The notes beneath the pieces are model-generated. The model had not been told where the DNA came from. It saw only the letters and a program-made list of their open reading frames with translations, and ran no database searches. Made by a program: the position numbers and the translations under genes. From positions 35,804 to 99,803 of the forward strand of contig JACRMI010000133.1 of NCBI GenBank assembly GCA_016215025.1: a stretch of 64,000 nt of DNA, given 5' to 3'. Positions within the stretch are counted from its first letter, which is position 1, and every line of letters begins with the position of its first letter. This DNA is from Chloroflexota bacterium (GTDB lineage: Bacteria > Chloroflexota > Anaerolineae > UBA4142). This document shows positions 15,851-24,507 of the stretch, piece by piece.

Positions 15851-16114
15851 CTAATCAAGAGTTGGCAATGTCGCCGTCAAGCAAAACATCAACGCCAAGA
15901 TTATGGCGATAGCGAACAAAATAATCGCAGCGCGTTGCATCGTATCAGCGTGCCGCACTGCTCTGCCGTGCTCAACATGCTTGACAGTTCCGGCTTCCAT
16001 CTGCGCGCGATTCGCCGATTCAAGTTCTTGTACGCGATGCAGCCACCAAGCGCGATGGCAAAAGACGTACTCGCCTATCTCGCTCGCGCGCAGAACACGA
16101 TCACTACTTGGCAT
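15851..16114 (-). CDS. Cas4-like N-terminal domain with transmembrane helix, 87 aa
   Basis: The sequence ASEIGEYVFCHRAWWLHRV is the N-terminal Cas4 motif with the first Fe-S cysteine; a helix with HVEHGRAVRHAD follows, then a transmembrane segment AAIILFAIAIILALMF. It ends at a TAG at 15851, after which the frame continues into the nuclease half. The start I prefer, at 16114, overlaps the end of the translin gene by 11 bases, so translation is probably coupled. If the TAG were read through, the product would have a two-helix membrane hairpin between the two Cas4 halves. Confidence 0.75.
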   Translation of the reverse strand: MPSSDRVLRASEIGEYVFCHRAWWLHRVQELESANRAQMEAGTVKHVEHGRAVRHADTMQRAAIILFAIAIILALMFCLTATLPTLD

Positions 16115-16739
16115 TGATCCGCTCTTCAAACTCGCGCAGCGTCTTTTCCATTTTTTCTTGGCGAGCCGCAACGGTCAAGTCGCCGCGTGTGCGTTCGAGC
16201 ACACCGCGCACCATGTCGGTTGTGCGCCGCAAACCGCCGGTCAATGCGTCCGGAAAATCCATGGTGACCAAAATCGAATAGATGTCATCCATCGCATCGA
16301 GGACACGTTCCACTTTTTCGCTGTTCTCATGGCGCATAATGTCGAGCGAATAGCGGCGCAACTCGCCAGCGGCTTCACCCAAACCATTGAGATACGCCGC
16401 ATAATCGACGCCAAGTGTGTCTGGATCAGGAATCGTCGCGCCTGTGACCAACACATGAACGAGATGGGCCTCTGCCATTTCTTTCAAACCATCCTGCACA
16501 TAACCGGTGAAATACAAATCGGGATACGCGGCCACGGCAGCTTTCATCTGTGCGGCAATCTCACGCGTGCGCACAAGCAACTGCGCTGCTTCGGCGTACT
16601 CGGCGCGATGCGTGGCGCGAATGGAGAGCGAGCAATGACGAATGAGTTCACGCGACGCGGCAAGTGCAGAATCACGCGCGGCGTTCTTGGCTTCAAAGTT
16701 TTTTCGTATCTTCTCGCTGATGATGTCGAGTTCTTGCAT
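16104..16739 (-). CDS. Translin family protein, 211 aa
   Basis: All-helical protein with the translin layout: an N-terminal RKNFEAKNAARDSALAASRE helix pair, YFTGYVQDGLKEMAEAHLV in the middle and VERVLDAMDDIYSIL towards the end. Eukaryotic translin and TRAX form an octamer (C3PO) that binds and cuts RNA; archaeal homologues are active RNases. The acidic residues that serve catalysis in TRAX appear retained (KEMAE and LDAMDD). The ATG at 16739 has GGAGG upstream. It overlaps the membrane Cas4-like gene, which suggests joint work on nucleic acids at the membrane; this is inference. Confidence 0.85.
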   Translation of the reverse strand: MQELDIISEKIRKNFEAKNAARDSALAASRELIRHCSLSIRATHRAEYAEAAQLLVRTREIAAQMKAAVAAYPDLYFTGYVQDGLKEMAEAHLVHVLVTGATIPDPDTLGVDYAAYLNGLGEAAGELRRYSLDIMRHENSEKVERVLDAMDDIYSILVTMDFPDALTGGLRRTTDMVRGVLERTRGDLTVAARQEKMEKTLREFEERINAK

Positions 16740-16747
16740 ATGCGCCT

Positions 16748-16830
16748 CCAGTAAACAGTAGTCAGCCATCAGTAACCAGCACCCATCCCGTCTGATTACT
16801 GATGGCTGACGACTGACGACTGACAGGCAT
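16748..16830. repeat. Word hairpin upstream of translin
   Basis: Words CAGTAGTCAGCCATCAGTAA pair with TTACTGATGGCTGACGACTG. Same family as 3719-3797. Confidence 0.75.
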
Positions 16831-16861
16831 ACTACTCTTAAACTCCGTGCCTGTCAAAGAC

Positions 16862-16890
16862 TTGGACTAGACGCCGCTCTGTGTTATACT
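16862..16890 (+). promoter_or_regulatory. Predicted sigma-70 promoter
   Basis: TTGGAC, 17 bases, TATACT, 31 bases before the beta-helix lipoprotein start. Confidence 0.6.
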
Positions 16891-16921
16891 CGCGGCACAA
16901 AATTTACCGAGAGTCAATTGA

Positions 16922-18412
16922 ATGAAGTTTTCCAAACTCCTTGCGTCCCTTTTTATTCTCTTTATCGCCGCCTGCTCCACCCCACAACCAACACCTACTG
17001 AACTACCCACCCAAACTGCTAGGATGATTACCGCTACGCGCGCCAGAACTGCGACCGCAACCAACACCGTGACACCATCTGCCACCACTGCAATGACGCC
17101 AACCGCTTCAGCAACGGAAACGCCCACGACGATTTCAACACCGACCATCACGCCTCTACCAACGGCATCCCCTACCCCATCGGTCACGCCGACGATGCTG
17201 GGTGGCTGCGCCGAAATTTGGCAGTCGGGCTTTTATAAAATGTACGCTGATTTCAAAACGACGCTCAAGCGTTTCGATTGCATGATCGTGCAGGCGAGCG
17301 ATGTCGTCATCGATTGCGATGCTCACACGATTGAAGGATTGAACAAGCAAGGCCACGGATTCTGGATTCGCAGGTACGGCTTTCCGATTTTGCAAACGCC
17401 CAACAATATCGAGATTCGAAATTGCTTCGTCAAGAACGCGCGCGACGGTGTGTTTGCCGAAGCCGCCACCAATCTATGGATTCATAACAACGACTTTTCG
17501 AATAACTATGACGATGTCGATAATCGGCGCTATGGAATTTTCCTGGGCATGGCTGAAGGCGGCGGCATCCGACTGAACCATTCGCAGAACGTCCGCATCG
17601 AAAATAATACGACAAGCAATTCCGCCATCGGCATCGACATCCGCGAGAGCCAGCAAGTCCTCATCAAAAACAACACGGCGATCAACAACTCGGCGTGGGG
17701 TGTAAGCTTGCTCAACACCCAGGACAGCGAAGTGTCGTACAACACCTTGCGTGACAATGTCCGCTATTGCACTTGGGGCAACGGTACCGTCGGTCCCGGC
17801 TGTGATGCAGCAGCCGTCATCCTACAAGATGGCGCGAGTCGTAACGTCGTCAAGAACAATTTGATTACCGGGCAGAATGCGAATGGCGTTTTCATCAAAG
17901 CGCACGGCGTACGCTGCGGCGACAATAACACAATCCAAAACAACAAAATCACGGATGTGATGTACAACGCCATCGAGTTTTCGTTCTGCAAAGACAACAA
18001 GATTATTGGCAACGACATTTCGGGTTCGCTGGATGGCGTATGGTTCGGCTTTTCGACGAACACGACGATCGCCGACAACATCATTCGCAACATGAATAAT
18101 CACGGCATCATATCGTACAACAGCCGCGATAGCATCGTGCGAAATAATCAGATCGTCAATGCGCGTGAAGGAATCTATTTCTACTGGGACACCTGGAACG
18201 CTAAACAGTTCTATTTCCTGACACCAACGCCGGATCAGTATGCGTCGAAAGGGAATCTCATCGAAGCGAACACGTTGCGCGATAATACGGTGGCTGGCAT
18301 TCGGTTGACCAATTCGATTCAGAATCGAATCTTGAATAACATCTTTGCCAACAATAGCAAGACCGTCTGGGTCGAAGGCAAAAATGATGGAAATGTGATT
18401 AACGGGCAATAA
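16922..18412 (+). CDS. Lipoprotein with right-handed parallel beta-helix, 496 aa
   Basis: Lipoprotein signal (FILFIAACSTP, cysteine at residue 19) followed by a Thr/Pro-rich linker to about residue 90. From residue 125 to the end the protein is made of PbH1-type coils: repeated patterns such as VRIENNTTSNS, VLIKNNTAINN and SIVRNNQIVNA with Asn ladders, as in NosD and other periplasmic carbohydrate-active or copper-site proteins. No catalytic residues of a known lyase are obvious. Likely surface-anchored and sugar-binding or -degrading. Own promoter and terminator. Confidence 0.85.
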   Translation: MKFSKLLASLFILFIAACSTPQPTPTELPTQTARMITATRARTATATNTVTPSATTAMTPTASATETPTTISTPTITPLPTASPTPSVTPTMLGGCAEIWQSGFYKMYADFKTTLKRFDCMIVQASDVVIDCDAHTIEGLNKQGHGFWIRRYGFPILQTPNNIEIRNCFVKNARDGVFAEAATNLWIHNNDFSNNYDDVDNRRYGIFLGMAEGGGIRLNHSQNVRIENNTTSNSAIGIDIRESQQVLIKNNTAINNSAWGVSLLNTQDSEVSYNTLRDNVRYCTWGNGTVGPGCDAAAVILQDGASRNVVKNNLITGQNANGVFIKAHGVRCGDNNTIQNNKITDVMYNAIEFSFCKDNKIIGNDISGSLDGVWFGFSTNTTIADNIIRNMNNHGIISYNSRDSIVRNNQIVNAREGIYFYWDTWNAKQFYFLTPTPDQYASKGNLIEANTLRDNTVAGIRLTNSIQNRILNNIFANNSKTVWVEGKNDGNVINGQ

Positions 18413-18414
18413 GC

Positions 18415-18452
18415 AAAGAGCGCCGCACCCTGGAGGTGCGGCGCTCTTTTTT
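18415..18452 (+). terminator. Intrinsic terminator
   Basis: Perfect stem AGAGCGCCGCACC/GGTGCGGCGCTCT followed by a T run. Confidence 0.92.
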
Positions 18453-18502
18453 TCAAACACCAGTTACTTGATAGCTGAAAAATTCTTACTGTCCAAGGGG
18501 CA

Positions 18503-18530
18503 TTGACAGTGGTTACGCGCCTGCTATAAT
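18503..18530 (+). promoter_or_regulatory. Strong predicted sigma-70 promoter
   Basis: Consensus TTGACA, 16 bases, consensus TATAAT, 29 bases before the start at 18560. Confidence 0.85.
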
Positions 18531-18559
18531 TCCGTCCAAATCTGTTTAAGGAGGGACCC

Positions 18560-19480
18560 ATGTTTGGATCAACCATTCTCGATGTGGTACTTGGACTGGT
18601 ATTCATTTATTTCATGCTCAGTCTCATCGCCTCCCAAGCGAACGACTTGATCGCCCGAATGCTGAAATGGCGCGCTAAAGGTCTTGAAGCCGGGGTACGC
18701 AAAATGCTTTCAGACAAGGAGTTGGCGAACCTCGTCTGGAATCATCCTCTTATCGCAGGCACAGAATTCAAAGCACCAGAGAATATTCCTTCAGGAACCT
18801 TCGTCGTTGCCTTGATCGACGCAATTGCGCCGCCGCGTGAAGCAGGCGCTGCGCCCGCAGTTCAAGCGATTCAGTCTCAGATCAATCATTTGCCCGAAGG
18901 ACACGTCAAAAAACAGTTAACCCTCATCGTCAATTCGGCGAATGGCAGCATGATTCAGGCGCGTGCGGGAATTGAAAGCTGGTTCAACGCATCGATGGAC
19001 CGCGTATCGGCAGAATACAAAAAACGAATGCAATTGCTCACGCTCATCGTAGCGTTTGTGATAAGCGCGATACTTGGCGCTGATTCGGTGGGTTTAGCCA
19101 ATGCGCTTTGGCGTGAACCGGTCATGCGCTCAGCATTCGCCGGTTCGGCGCAGCAATCGGGAATTGTGACAACCGCGATACCGGCAGCGCTTAACACTCA
19201 AGACGTCGTTAAACAACTCTCGCAATACAACTTGCCGATTGGGTGGAGCAACTTGCCGCAAGACCCCATTGGATGGATTGCCAAATTGATCGGTCTAATA
19301 CTGACGACTTTGGCTGTATCACTGGGCGCGCCGTTCTGGTTCGATTTGCTCAGGACGCTAAGCAATCTGCGAAACGCGACCGCGCAGACGCGCACGCCAG
19401 CGCCTGCTCCAGCCGTGGCGGCTTTGCCTGCCAGTCTCCAACCATCGAACAGCGAAGCTGGCAAGCCCACAACTCCCTAA
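18560..19480 (+). CDS. Integral membrane protein of unknown function, 306 aa
   Basis: An N-terminal membrane anchor (VVLGLVFIYFMLSLIASQAND), a cytosolic helical part to about residue 150, two further hydrophobic regions (LLTLIVAFVISAILG and LIGLILTTLAVSLGAPFWF) and a Pro/Ala-rich C-terminal tail. The pattern SLIASQANDLIARMLKWRAKGLE resembles uncharacterised bacterial membrane proteins with the same N-terminus. No enzymatic motif seen. Start has AAGGAGG upstream; the strong promoter suggests high expression. Confidence 0.65.
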   Translation: MFGSTILDVVLGLVFIYFMLSLIASQANDLIARMLKWRAKGLEAGVRKMLSDKELANLVWNHPLIAGTEFKAPENIPSGTFVVALIDAIAPPREAGAAPAVQAIQSQINHLPEGHVKKQLTLIVNSANGSMIQARAGIESWFNASMDRVSAEYKKRMQLLTLIVAFVISAILGADSVGLANALWREPVMRSAFAGSAQQSGIVTTAIPAALNTQDVVKQLSQYNLPIGWSNLPQDPIGWIAKLIGLILTTLAVSLGAPFWFDLLRTLSNLRNATAQTRTPAPAPAVAALPASLQPSNSEAGKPTTP

Positions 19481-19491
19481 TCGCCCATTTG

Positions 19492-19533
19492 AAACCAGGC
19501 TTTTCCCTTGGAAAAACCTGGTTTCTTTTTGAT
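19492..19533 (+). terminator. Intrinsic terminator
   Basis: Stem AAACCAGG with loop TTTTCCC, and CCTGGTTT followed by Ts. Confidence 0.85.
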
Positions 19534-19676
19534 TGCCCCTTTTCACCACATCGATTCTGTGTTATAATCCTTGTGTAACCTAATGTAGCCACAAACCCTG
19601 GTACCGTACTCCAGGGCAAGTGTAATTTGGCAAGATTTTGTGAATGCACTATCACGAACGGCTTCAAGGAGGACGT

Positions 19677-20732
19677 ATGAAGAATTCAAATCGGCTCACG
19701 TTACCGTACGTTTCGATTGCGGTGATCGTGGTGGCGTTCGCTCTGGCGCTCATCCCGATCACCGTCATGGCTGCACCGCCGCAGCAAGGTCCCGGGGCTT
19801 ATTTCGTCCAGCCCGGCGACACCCTCTTTTCGATTGCCATGCGATATGGCACGAACGTTCCCACCCTCATGTCCGCGAATGGATTGGTGAGCGAGTACAT
19901 TTATGCCGGACAGCGGCTCGTCATTCCGGCTGGCTACAATCCCTACGGATATAATTGGTATTATCGGGGCTATTACCCCTACTACTGGGGCTACTCGTCG
20001 ATCTATGCGCCGCAGCCATTGCCCACGGTGCAACTCATTCCCAATCCAACCTTCGGCTGCACTTACACGGTTCAACCCAAAGATACCGTTTTCTCCATCG
20101 CGTATCGATACCAGGTTAGCGTGCCGGCGTTGATGCAAGCCAACGGTTTATTCTCGCCGATTATTCATGTCGGAAATCCCTTCAAGGTTCCGTGCCTGCA
20201 AAATCCGCCAGCTCCCGTTACGATGTACACCGTCCAGCCCGGCGACAATCTCTTGCGGATTGCGATCAAGAACAACACAACCATTTACGCGTTGTCACTG
20301 GTCAATGGCATCTACAATCCGAATTTCATTTATTCGGGTCAAGTGATTGCAATTGCCTATCCGAATTCCTACATGTGGACAAGAACCCCAGCACCCTTAA
20401 CACCTTTGCCTCCAACGACATTCACGCCGACACCAACTCCGACGAACACACCCACACCCACTCAGCAGGCAAATGCAGTTGTAGTCATGACGAGCAAATC
20501 GTTCATTCCTGGGACAATAACAATCAATCGCGGCGGTACCGTTCTCTGGCAGAACAATGAGAACTTTACGCACACGGTAACCAGCGGCGTACCCGGAGCC
20601 CTCGACAACAAATTCCGATCCGGTCAACTGGGCAATGGACAATCGTTCAGCTTTACGTTCAACATCACCGGCACCTTCCCGTATTTTAGCGAGACAGACC
20701 AAAACATGACGGGAACCGTCATTGTTCAATAA
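19677..20732 (+). CDS. LysM-repeat protein with C-terminal cupredoxin-like domain, 351 aa
   Basis: A signal peptide or anchor (VSIAVIVVAFALALIPITVMA) precedes three LysM domains, at about residues 41-85 (YFVQPGDTLFSIAMRYG), 132-178 (YTVQPKDTVFSIAYRYQ) and 185-232 (YTVQPGDNLLRIAIKNN). LysM binds peptidoglycan or chitin-like sugars. A Tyr-rich patch follows the first LysM. A Thr/Pro linker leads to a plastocyanin-like fold with WQNNENFTHTV, but the usual Cys-x-x-His-x-x-x-x-Met site reads FSETDQNM, so two copper ligands are missing. The ATG at 19677 has AAGGAGG upstream. Confidence 0.88.
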   Translation: MKNSNRLTLPYVSIAVIVVAFALALIPITVMAAPPQQGPGAYFVQPGDTLFSIAMRYGTNVPTLMSANGLVSEYIYAGQRLVIPAGYNPYGYNWYYRGYYPYYWGYSSIYAPQPLPTVQLIPNPTFGCTYTVQPKDTVFSIAYRYQVSVPALMQANGLFSPIIHVGNPFKVPCLQNPPAPVTMYTVQPGDNLLRIAIKNNTTIYALSLVNGIYNPNFIYSGQVIAIAYPNSYMWTRTPAPLTPLPPTTFTPTPTPTNTPTPTQQANAVVVMTSKSFIPGTITINRGGTVLWQNNENFTHTVTSGVPGALDNKFRSGQLGNGQSFSFTFNITGTFPYFSETDQNMTGTVIVQ

Positions 20733-20736
20733 ACGA

Positions 20737-20778
20737 AAAAAAATAAAGCGCGCCAGAAAAATCTGGCGCGCTTTATTA
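20737..20778 (+). terminator. Intrinsic terminator
   Basis: Stem AAAGCGCGCCAGA/TCTGGCGCGCTTT, with A and T runs on both sides. Confidence 0.9.
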
Positions 20779-20789
20779 TTTCATCAATT

Positions 20790-21019
20790 TGTCATTGCCG
20801 GTACTTTACGAAACACTCGTCTGTCATTTCGAGCGGAGCGAGAAATCCCGTTTTTCGGTTGGAATGACGAGATTCCTCGGTCGCTCCGCTCCCTCGAAAT
20901 GACAGTTCGTGAAGTACTGATTGCGAGGAGAGGTGAAAAACCAATGCCGTCGGTTTCAAATCGAAGAGCGACGAAGCAATCTCCACTTCGAATTGGGGAT
21001 TGCGCGGCTTGCAATGACA
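20790..21019. repeat. Two REP-like palindromes, one nested within the other
   Basis: An outer element (TTTGTCATTGCCGG to GCAATGACA) contains an inner one (CTGTCATTTCGAGCGGAGCG to CGAAATGACAG). It fills the gap between two convergent genes. Confidence 0.8.
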
Positions 21020-21028
21020 TTTGAACAA

Positions 21029-22588
21029 TTACTCTTGCCGCAACTTTCCCAGCACCGTCGCATCGATTGGATTCCTGCCCGCTTGCAACGATTGCAACCA
21101 ATCCGCGCGCGATGTTCCGTATCGCGTACGTAAACTTGCTGGCTGATGTCCCAGCCAATCGATGAACGCCTGCGAATCGGCGGTGGCTTCCGCGAATTTC
21201 CCCATTTCGGCGTAGACAATCGCGCGCGCTTCTCGACTGCGCGCCGACGAATCACGACTGACCACCGCATCGCAGTGTGGCAATGCAACGTCCGGCTTCT
21301 GATCGAGCGCGTTTGCCCAGCACAGCGCAAGCCGCGCGTTAAAATCATCCGGCTTGACTGCCAACACGCGCGCAAAATCGGCTTGCCATTTCGCCGCATC
21401 GTTGAGGCGAACGTACGCCACGCCACGATTAAAATGCGCGGTCGCATTCTCCGGCGCAAGCGCAAGCGTCTGCGAATAGAACTGAATCGCGTCGCCCAAC
21501 TCCGGCGGTTTGGCAATCTGCAACGCATACCCCATGTGCAGGTTCAGCATCGCCAACGATTCTTGATCTTCGAGCGGGTGCGATAAAGCTTGCGTCAACG
21601 ATGCCCGCGCAATTCCGTAATCGCCTTGTGCGAGATATAATTGACTCAGCGTCAACAGTGCTAGCGTTTGAATCTCGTCCGGCGACGCTGCCGAAATCGT
21701 CAGCGGTGTGTTTGACGGCGCAACGATCAGCGCGTCGAGCGGCATGTCGTCCGCGCGCGCAACGATAGGCGCGATAGTGAGCGTCGCCGTAATCTTGTTA
21801 TCACTTGCATCGCCCCAAATGACGATGCTGGCATTCGCTCGCTGGCAAAACGACTCGGCGCTGTTCGCATCGTGGATTTGAGCGCGCCAGGTCACCACGC
21901 GCACGTTATCGAATCGCTCCGCGCGCACTTCACGCTCGACAGCCGCTTGCAATCGACTTACAAAATCGTCCGAGGGTGCGACGTTGTCACCGGATACTTT
22001 TCGGCTGGGCGCATCGGGTGTCGGATTGGGTTGCGTCGATCCGAATTGCGCGATGACGATCAACTGCTCGCCGGGTGCCGCGGTCGGAAAATCGGCATCC
22101 GCGCGAAAAGCGAACATCGCGACGAGACCACCGATCAGCAAGACAGCCACAACAACGATGGCAAGCCACGTGATGTTCGCGCTCTGCGTGCGTCGCGGCG
22201 CACGCACTGGGACAATATCGATTGTTGTTGACTGCGACGATTCGACAACTTGCGTTTGCGGCACGACCATCGTCTGCGGTTCGGCGATAGAATCGGCGAC
22301 TGCAATCGACGTTGGTTGAACCGGCTCCGCGCTGCGCGATGCCGTTTCGGGATTCGCGGAGAGGGGCGCAAAGCCAGCGGCGAGCAACAGCTCGTCGCGT
22401 TCCTCCGGCGACAGGCGCAGTTTGGTCGCGCAGAGTAAGACATCCTCCCGGCGGCGCGGTCGCTCGACCAATCCCTCTTTCCAGCGAAAAATCGTCTGCC
22501 GCCGAACGCCCAACGTGCGCGCGAGTTCGGAATCGCTGGTGCCGGTGCGTGCCATGTAATCGGTTAAGAGTTCGCCAAAGGTTTTCAT
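21029..22588 (-). CDS. HTH-transmembrane-TPR regulator, 519 aa
   Basis: Residues 1-70 are an XRE-type helix-turn-helix (SELARTLGVRRQTIFRWKEG). A single transmembrane helix at about 140-160 (ITWLAIVVVAVLLIGGLVAMF) separates it from an extracytoplasmic part. The region 180-290 looks like a small alpha/beta domain, and residues 310-500 hold TPR-like helical repeats (LSQLYLAQGDYGIARASL, AHFNRGVAYVRLNDAAKWQ). This is a membrane-bound one-component sensor layout. It is divergent from the VWA lipoprotein gene, and a perfect palindrome lies just before its start, suggesting autoregulation. Confidence 0.8.
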   Translation of the reverse strand: MKTFGELLTDYMARTGTSDSELARTLGVRRQTIFRWKEGLVERPRRREDVLLCATKLRLSPEERDELLLAAGFAPLSANPETASRSAEPVQPTSIAVADSIAEPQTMVVPQTQVVESSQSTTIDIVPVRAPRRTQSANITWLAIVVVAVLLIGGLVAMFAFRADADFPTAAPGEQLIVIAQFGSTQPNPTPDAPSRKVSGDNVAPSDDFVSRLQAAVEREVRAERFDNVRVVTWRAQIHDANSAESFCQRANASIVIWGDASDNKITATLTIAPIVARADDMPLDALIVAPSNTPLTISAASPDEIQTLALLTLSQLYLAQGDYGIARASLTQALSHPLEDQESLAMLNLHMGYALQIAKPPELGDAIQFYSQTLALAPENATAHFNRGVAYVRLNDAAKWQADFARVLAVKPDDFNARLALCWANALDQKPDVALPHCDAVVSRDSSARSREARAIVYAEMGKFAEATADSQAFIDWLGHQPASLRTRYGTSRADWLQSLQAGRNPIDATVLGKLRQE

Positions 22589-22596
22589 AGTTTCAG

Positions 22597-22620
22597 TTTC
22601 ATGTTACATTCAACATGAAA
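22597..22620. promoter_or_regulatory. Candidate operator of the HTH-TPR gene
   Basis: TTTCATGTT, six bases, AACATGAAA: a perfect 9-base inverted repeat nine bases before the start codon. A half-site AATGTAACA follows near 22657. Confidence 0.55.
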
Positions 22621-22741
22621 ATAGCGATATTTCAAGGGTTTTTGGGCAATTTTCAAATGTAACACTAGTGAGCATTGAAATGCAACACCAGACGCAATAG
22701 AATGCGAGCGAAAGAACGAGATAAAAATCAAGGAGGTCGCA

Positions 22742-24241
22742 ATGTTGAATCGAAAATGGTTAATCGGTTTTGTTCTTTTGGCGCTTGTATGCATCTCAGG
22801 TTGCGCATCGCCAACGGCTGCTGCCAAAGCCATCGCTCGCCAAGAAATCAATTCGGGTCAGATCGTACCGGCGGAAGAATTGCGCGTCGCAGAGTATCTG
22901 CAATACTACCAACAAAATTTTCCGCAACCCGTGAACACGACGCTCGGTTTGGACTTACGTCTCGGTAACACCCAGGTTCCCGTCGATGGCGGCACGGCGT
23001 GGCTCCAAATCGGCATTCAAGCGAAGGACGCCGCGGCGACCGAGATTGCGCCGCTTAATCTCGCGCTCGTCATCGACCGCAGCGGCTCGATGGATTCGCC
23101 GGAGAAAATGCCGTACCTCAAACAATCGCTGCGCGTATTCTTGCAGAGCCTCGCCTCGAACGACATCGTTTCGATTGTGGCATTCAGCGACAACGCCGAA
23201 CTCATTGTGCCAGCCAACAAAGTTGGCAACGGCGCATGGATCGAAAACGCGATCAATCGAATTCAGCCCGGCGGCAGCACGAATCTCTACGATGGTTTGA
23301 TGATGGGCTTTAAACAAGTTGATCGAAACTTTGACGTCCGCCGCAACAATCGTGTGTTTCTACTCACCGATGGAATGGCTAACGTCGGCGTAACCGATCC
23401 CAAACGCATTGCCGCCGATGCAAAGGCGTACAACGACAAGGGCATCTATTTGTCCAGCGTCGGACTAGGCAAGGATTTCAACGATCCACTCTTGAACACG
23501 CTCGCGCAGCAAGGCAAAGCCGGTTATCACTATATCGATTCAGCGGAAGAAATGGACAAGGTTTTTCGACAGGAAGTAACTGGCATGATGCAATCGGCTG
23601 CCAACGATGTGTTGGTAACGATTAGCCCTGCCGCCGGAGTGAACATCGACTCGGTCACTGGGTATGATGGTCGCCCACCTGCCGGAACATTTCAGGTCCG
23701 AATGCAGAACATGGGCACAGGCAACAGCCAAGTCTTGCTCGTCAAGTTGTTTGTCTCATCCGGTCTGAGCGGCGTCCGCCCTATCGCCAAGGTCGATCTG
23801 AGTTACAAAGACCTGTTTTCGCAGCGCACCGAAACACTCAGTTCGTCGGTCACGGCGACCAGCACGCGCCTAGGCAATTACGACCCAACCTGGGACGTCG
23901 AAATCTTGCGCAACGTGACGATTCAACGCACTGCCGAAGGTCTCAAGCAAATCGATTCGCTCTACAAGGCGCAGCGTTATCAGGAAGCGTGGAACCTCGC
24001 CGTGCAACTCGAACAGGATTTGCGCACCGCCGCACGCTTGACGAACGATCCGCAGATGACGAAGGATGCCGACCTCATGCGAACGTACCAAGACACGTTA
24101 GCCAAGTGGGTGCAGCGGCAAACCGGTCGCTCGCCGCAGTATCCAGAAAGCGGCGGCAATCGGGGCGATACTGGACAACCGACACTCCCAGGTCGCCAGC
24201 TTTTGCCAACACAGACGCCACCGGTCATCAATATCAAGTGA
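22742..24241 (+). CDS. Von Willebrand factor A lipoprotein, 499 aa
   Basis: Lipoprotein signal with lipobox ISGC (cysteine at residue 21). An N-terminal vault-like part to about residue 95 precedes the VWA domain (about 105-290) with a complete MIDAS: DRSGSM, then a threonine in GGSTNLYDG and the aspartate in LLTDGMANVG. The C-terminal part (300-470) is beta-rich and then helical. Such YfbK-type proteins bind metal-dependent protein ligands at the cell surface. Start has AAGGAGG upstream. Faces the HTH-TPR gene and probably shares its control region. Confidence 0.9.
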   Translation: MLNRKWLIGFVLLALVCISGCASPTAAAKAIARQEINSGQIVPAEELRVAEYLQYYQQNFPQPVNTTLGLDLRLGNTQVPVDGGTAWLQIGIQAKDAAATEIAPLNLALVIDRSGSMDSPEKMPYLKQSLRVFLQSLASNDIVSIVAFSDNAELIVPANKVGNGAWIENAINRIQPGGSTNLYDGLMMGFKQVDRNFDVRRNNRVFLLTDGMANVGVTDPKRIAADAKAYNDKGIYLSSVGLGKDFNDPLLNTLAQQGKAGYHYIDSAEEMDKVFRQEVTGMMQSAANDVLVTISPAAGVNIDSVTGYDGRPPAGTFQVRMQNMGTGNSQVLLVKLFVSSGLSGVRPIAKVDLSYKDLFSQRTETLSSSVTATSTRLGNYDPTWDVEILRNVTIQRTAEGLKQIDSLYKAQRYQEAWNLAVQLEQDLRTAARLTNDPQMTKDADLMRTYQDTLAKWVQRQTGRSPQYPESGGNRGDTGQPTLPGRQLLPTQTPPVINIK

Positions 24242-24289
24242 CCGCGCCAAGTATAACACAGAGCAATGTAGGAGCAAGATTGGAGAGAA

Positions 24290-24465
24290 TGCGCGACGCA
24301 CTTGCAAGTGCGTCGCGCATTTATTAACGGACGCATCGGCTCGAAGCCGATGTCTATCAATCACAAAACTCGCTTCGTGGGTTGGGGCACTCTCTCGCCA
24401 ACAAGTCTGTCCAACCTGCGAAGCAGGTATTGCGCTCAACAGCCGTCGACTTGCAGTCGATGGCG
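24290..24465. repeat. Array of five small perfect hairpins
   Basis: This stretch of the 340-base gap holds, in order, GCGACGCACTTGCAAGTGCG(TCGC), CATCGGCTCGAAGCCGATG, an imperfect CACAAAACTCGCTTCGTGGG, ACCTGCGAAGCAGGT and GCCGTCGACTTGCAGTCGATGG. The first is probably the terminator-like end of the VWA gene. The rest has no coding signal. Confidence 0.6.
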
Positions 24466-24476
24466 TCGCCTCCAAA

Positions 24477-24505
24477 TTGACAACGCCCAACACGCATGGT
24501 ATAAT
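24477..24505 (+). promoter_or_regulatory. Consensus sigma-70 promoter of the beta-oxidation genes
   Basis: TTGACA, exactly 17 bases, TATAAT. Confidence 0.9.
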
Positions 24506-24507
24506 CA

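Noticed and set aside
15323..16114. CRISPR-Cas locus suggested by the Cas4-like gene
   Set aside because: No regularly spaced repeats and no other cas gene within the window; Cas4-like nucleases occur widely outside CRISPR systems.
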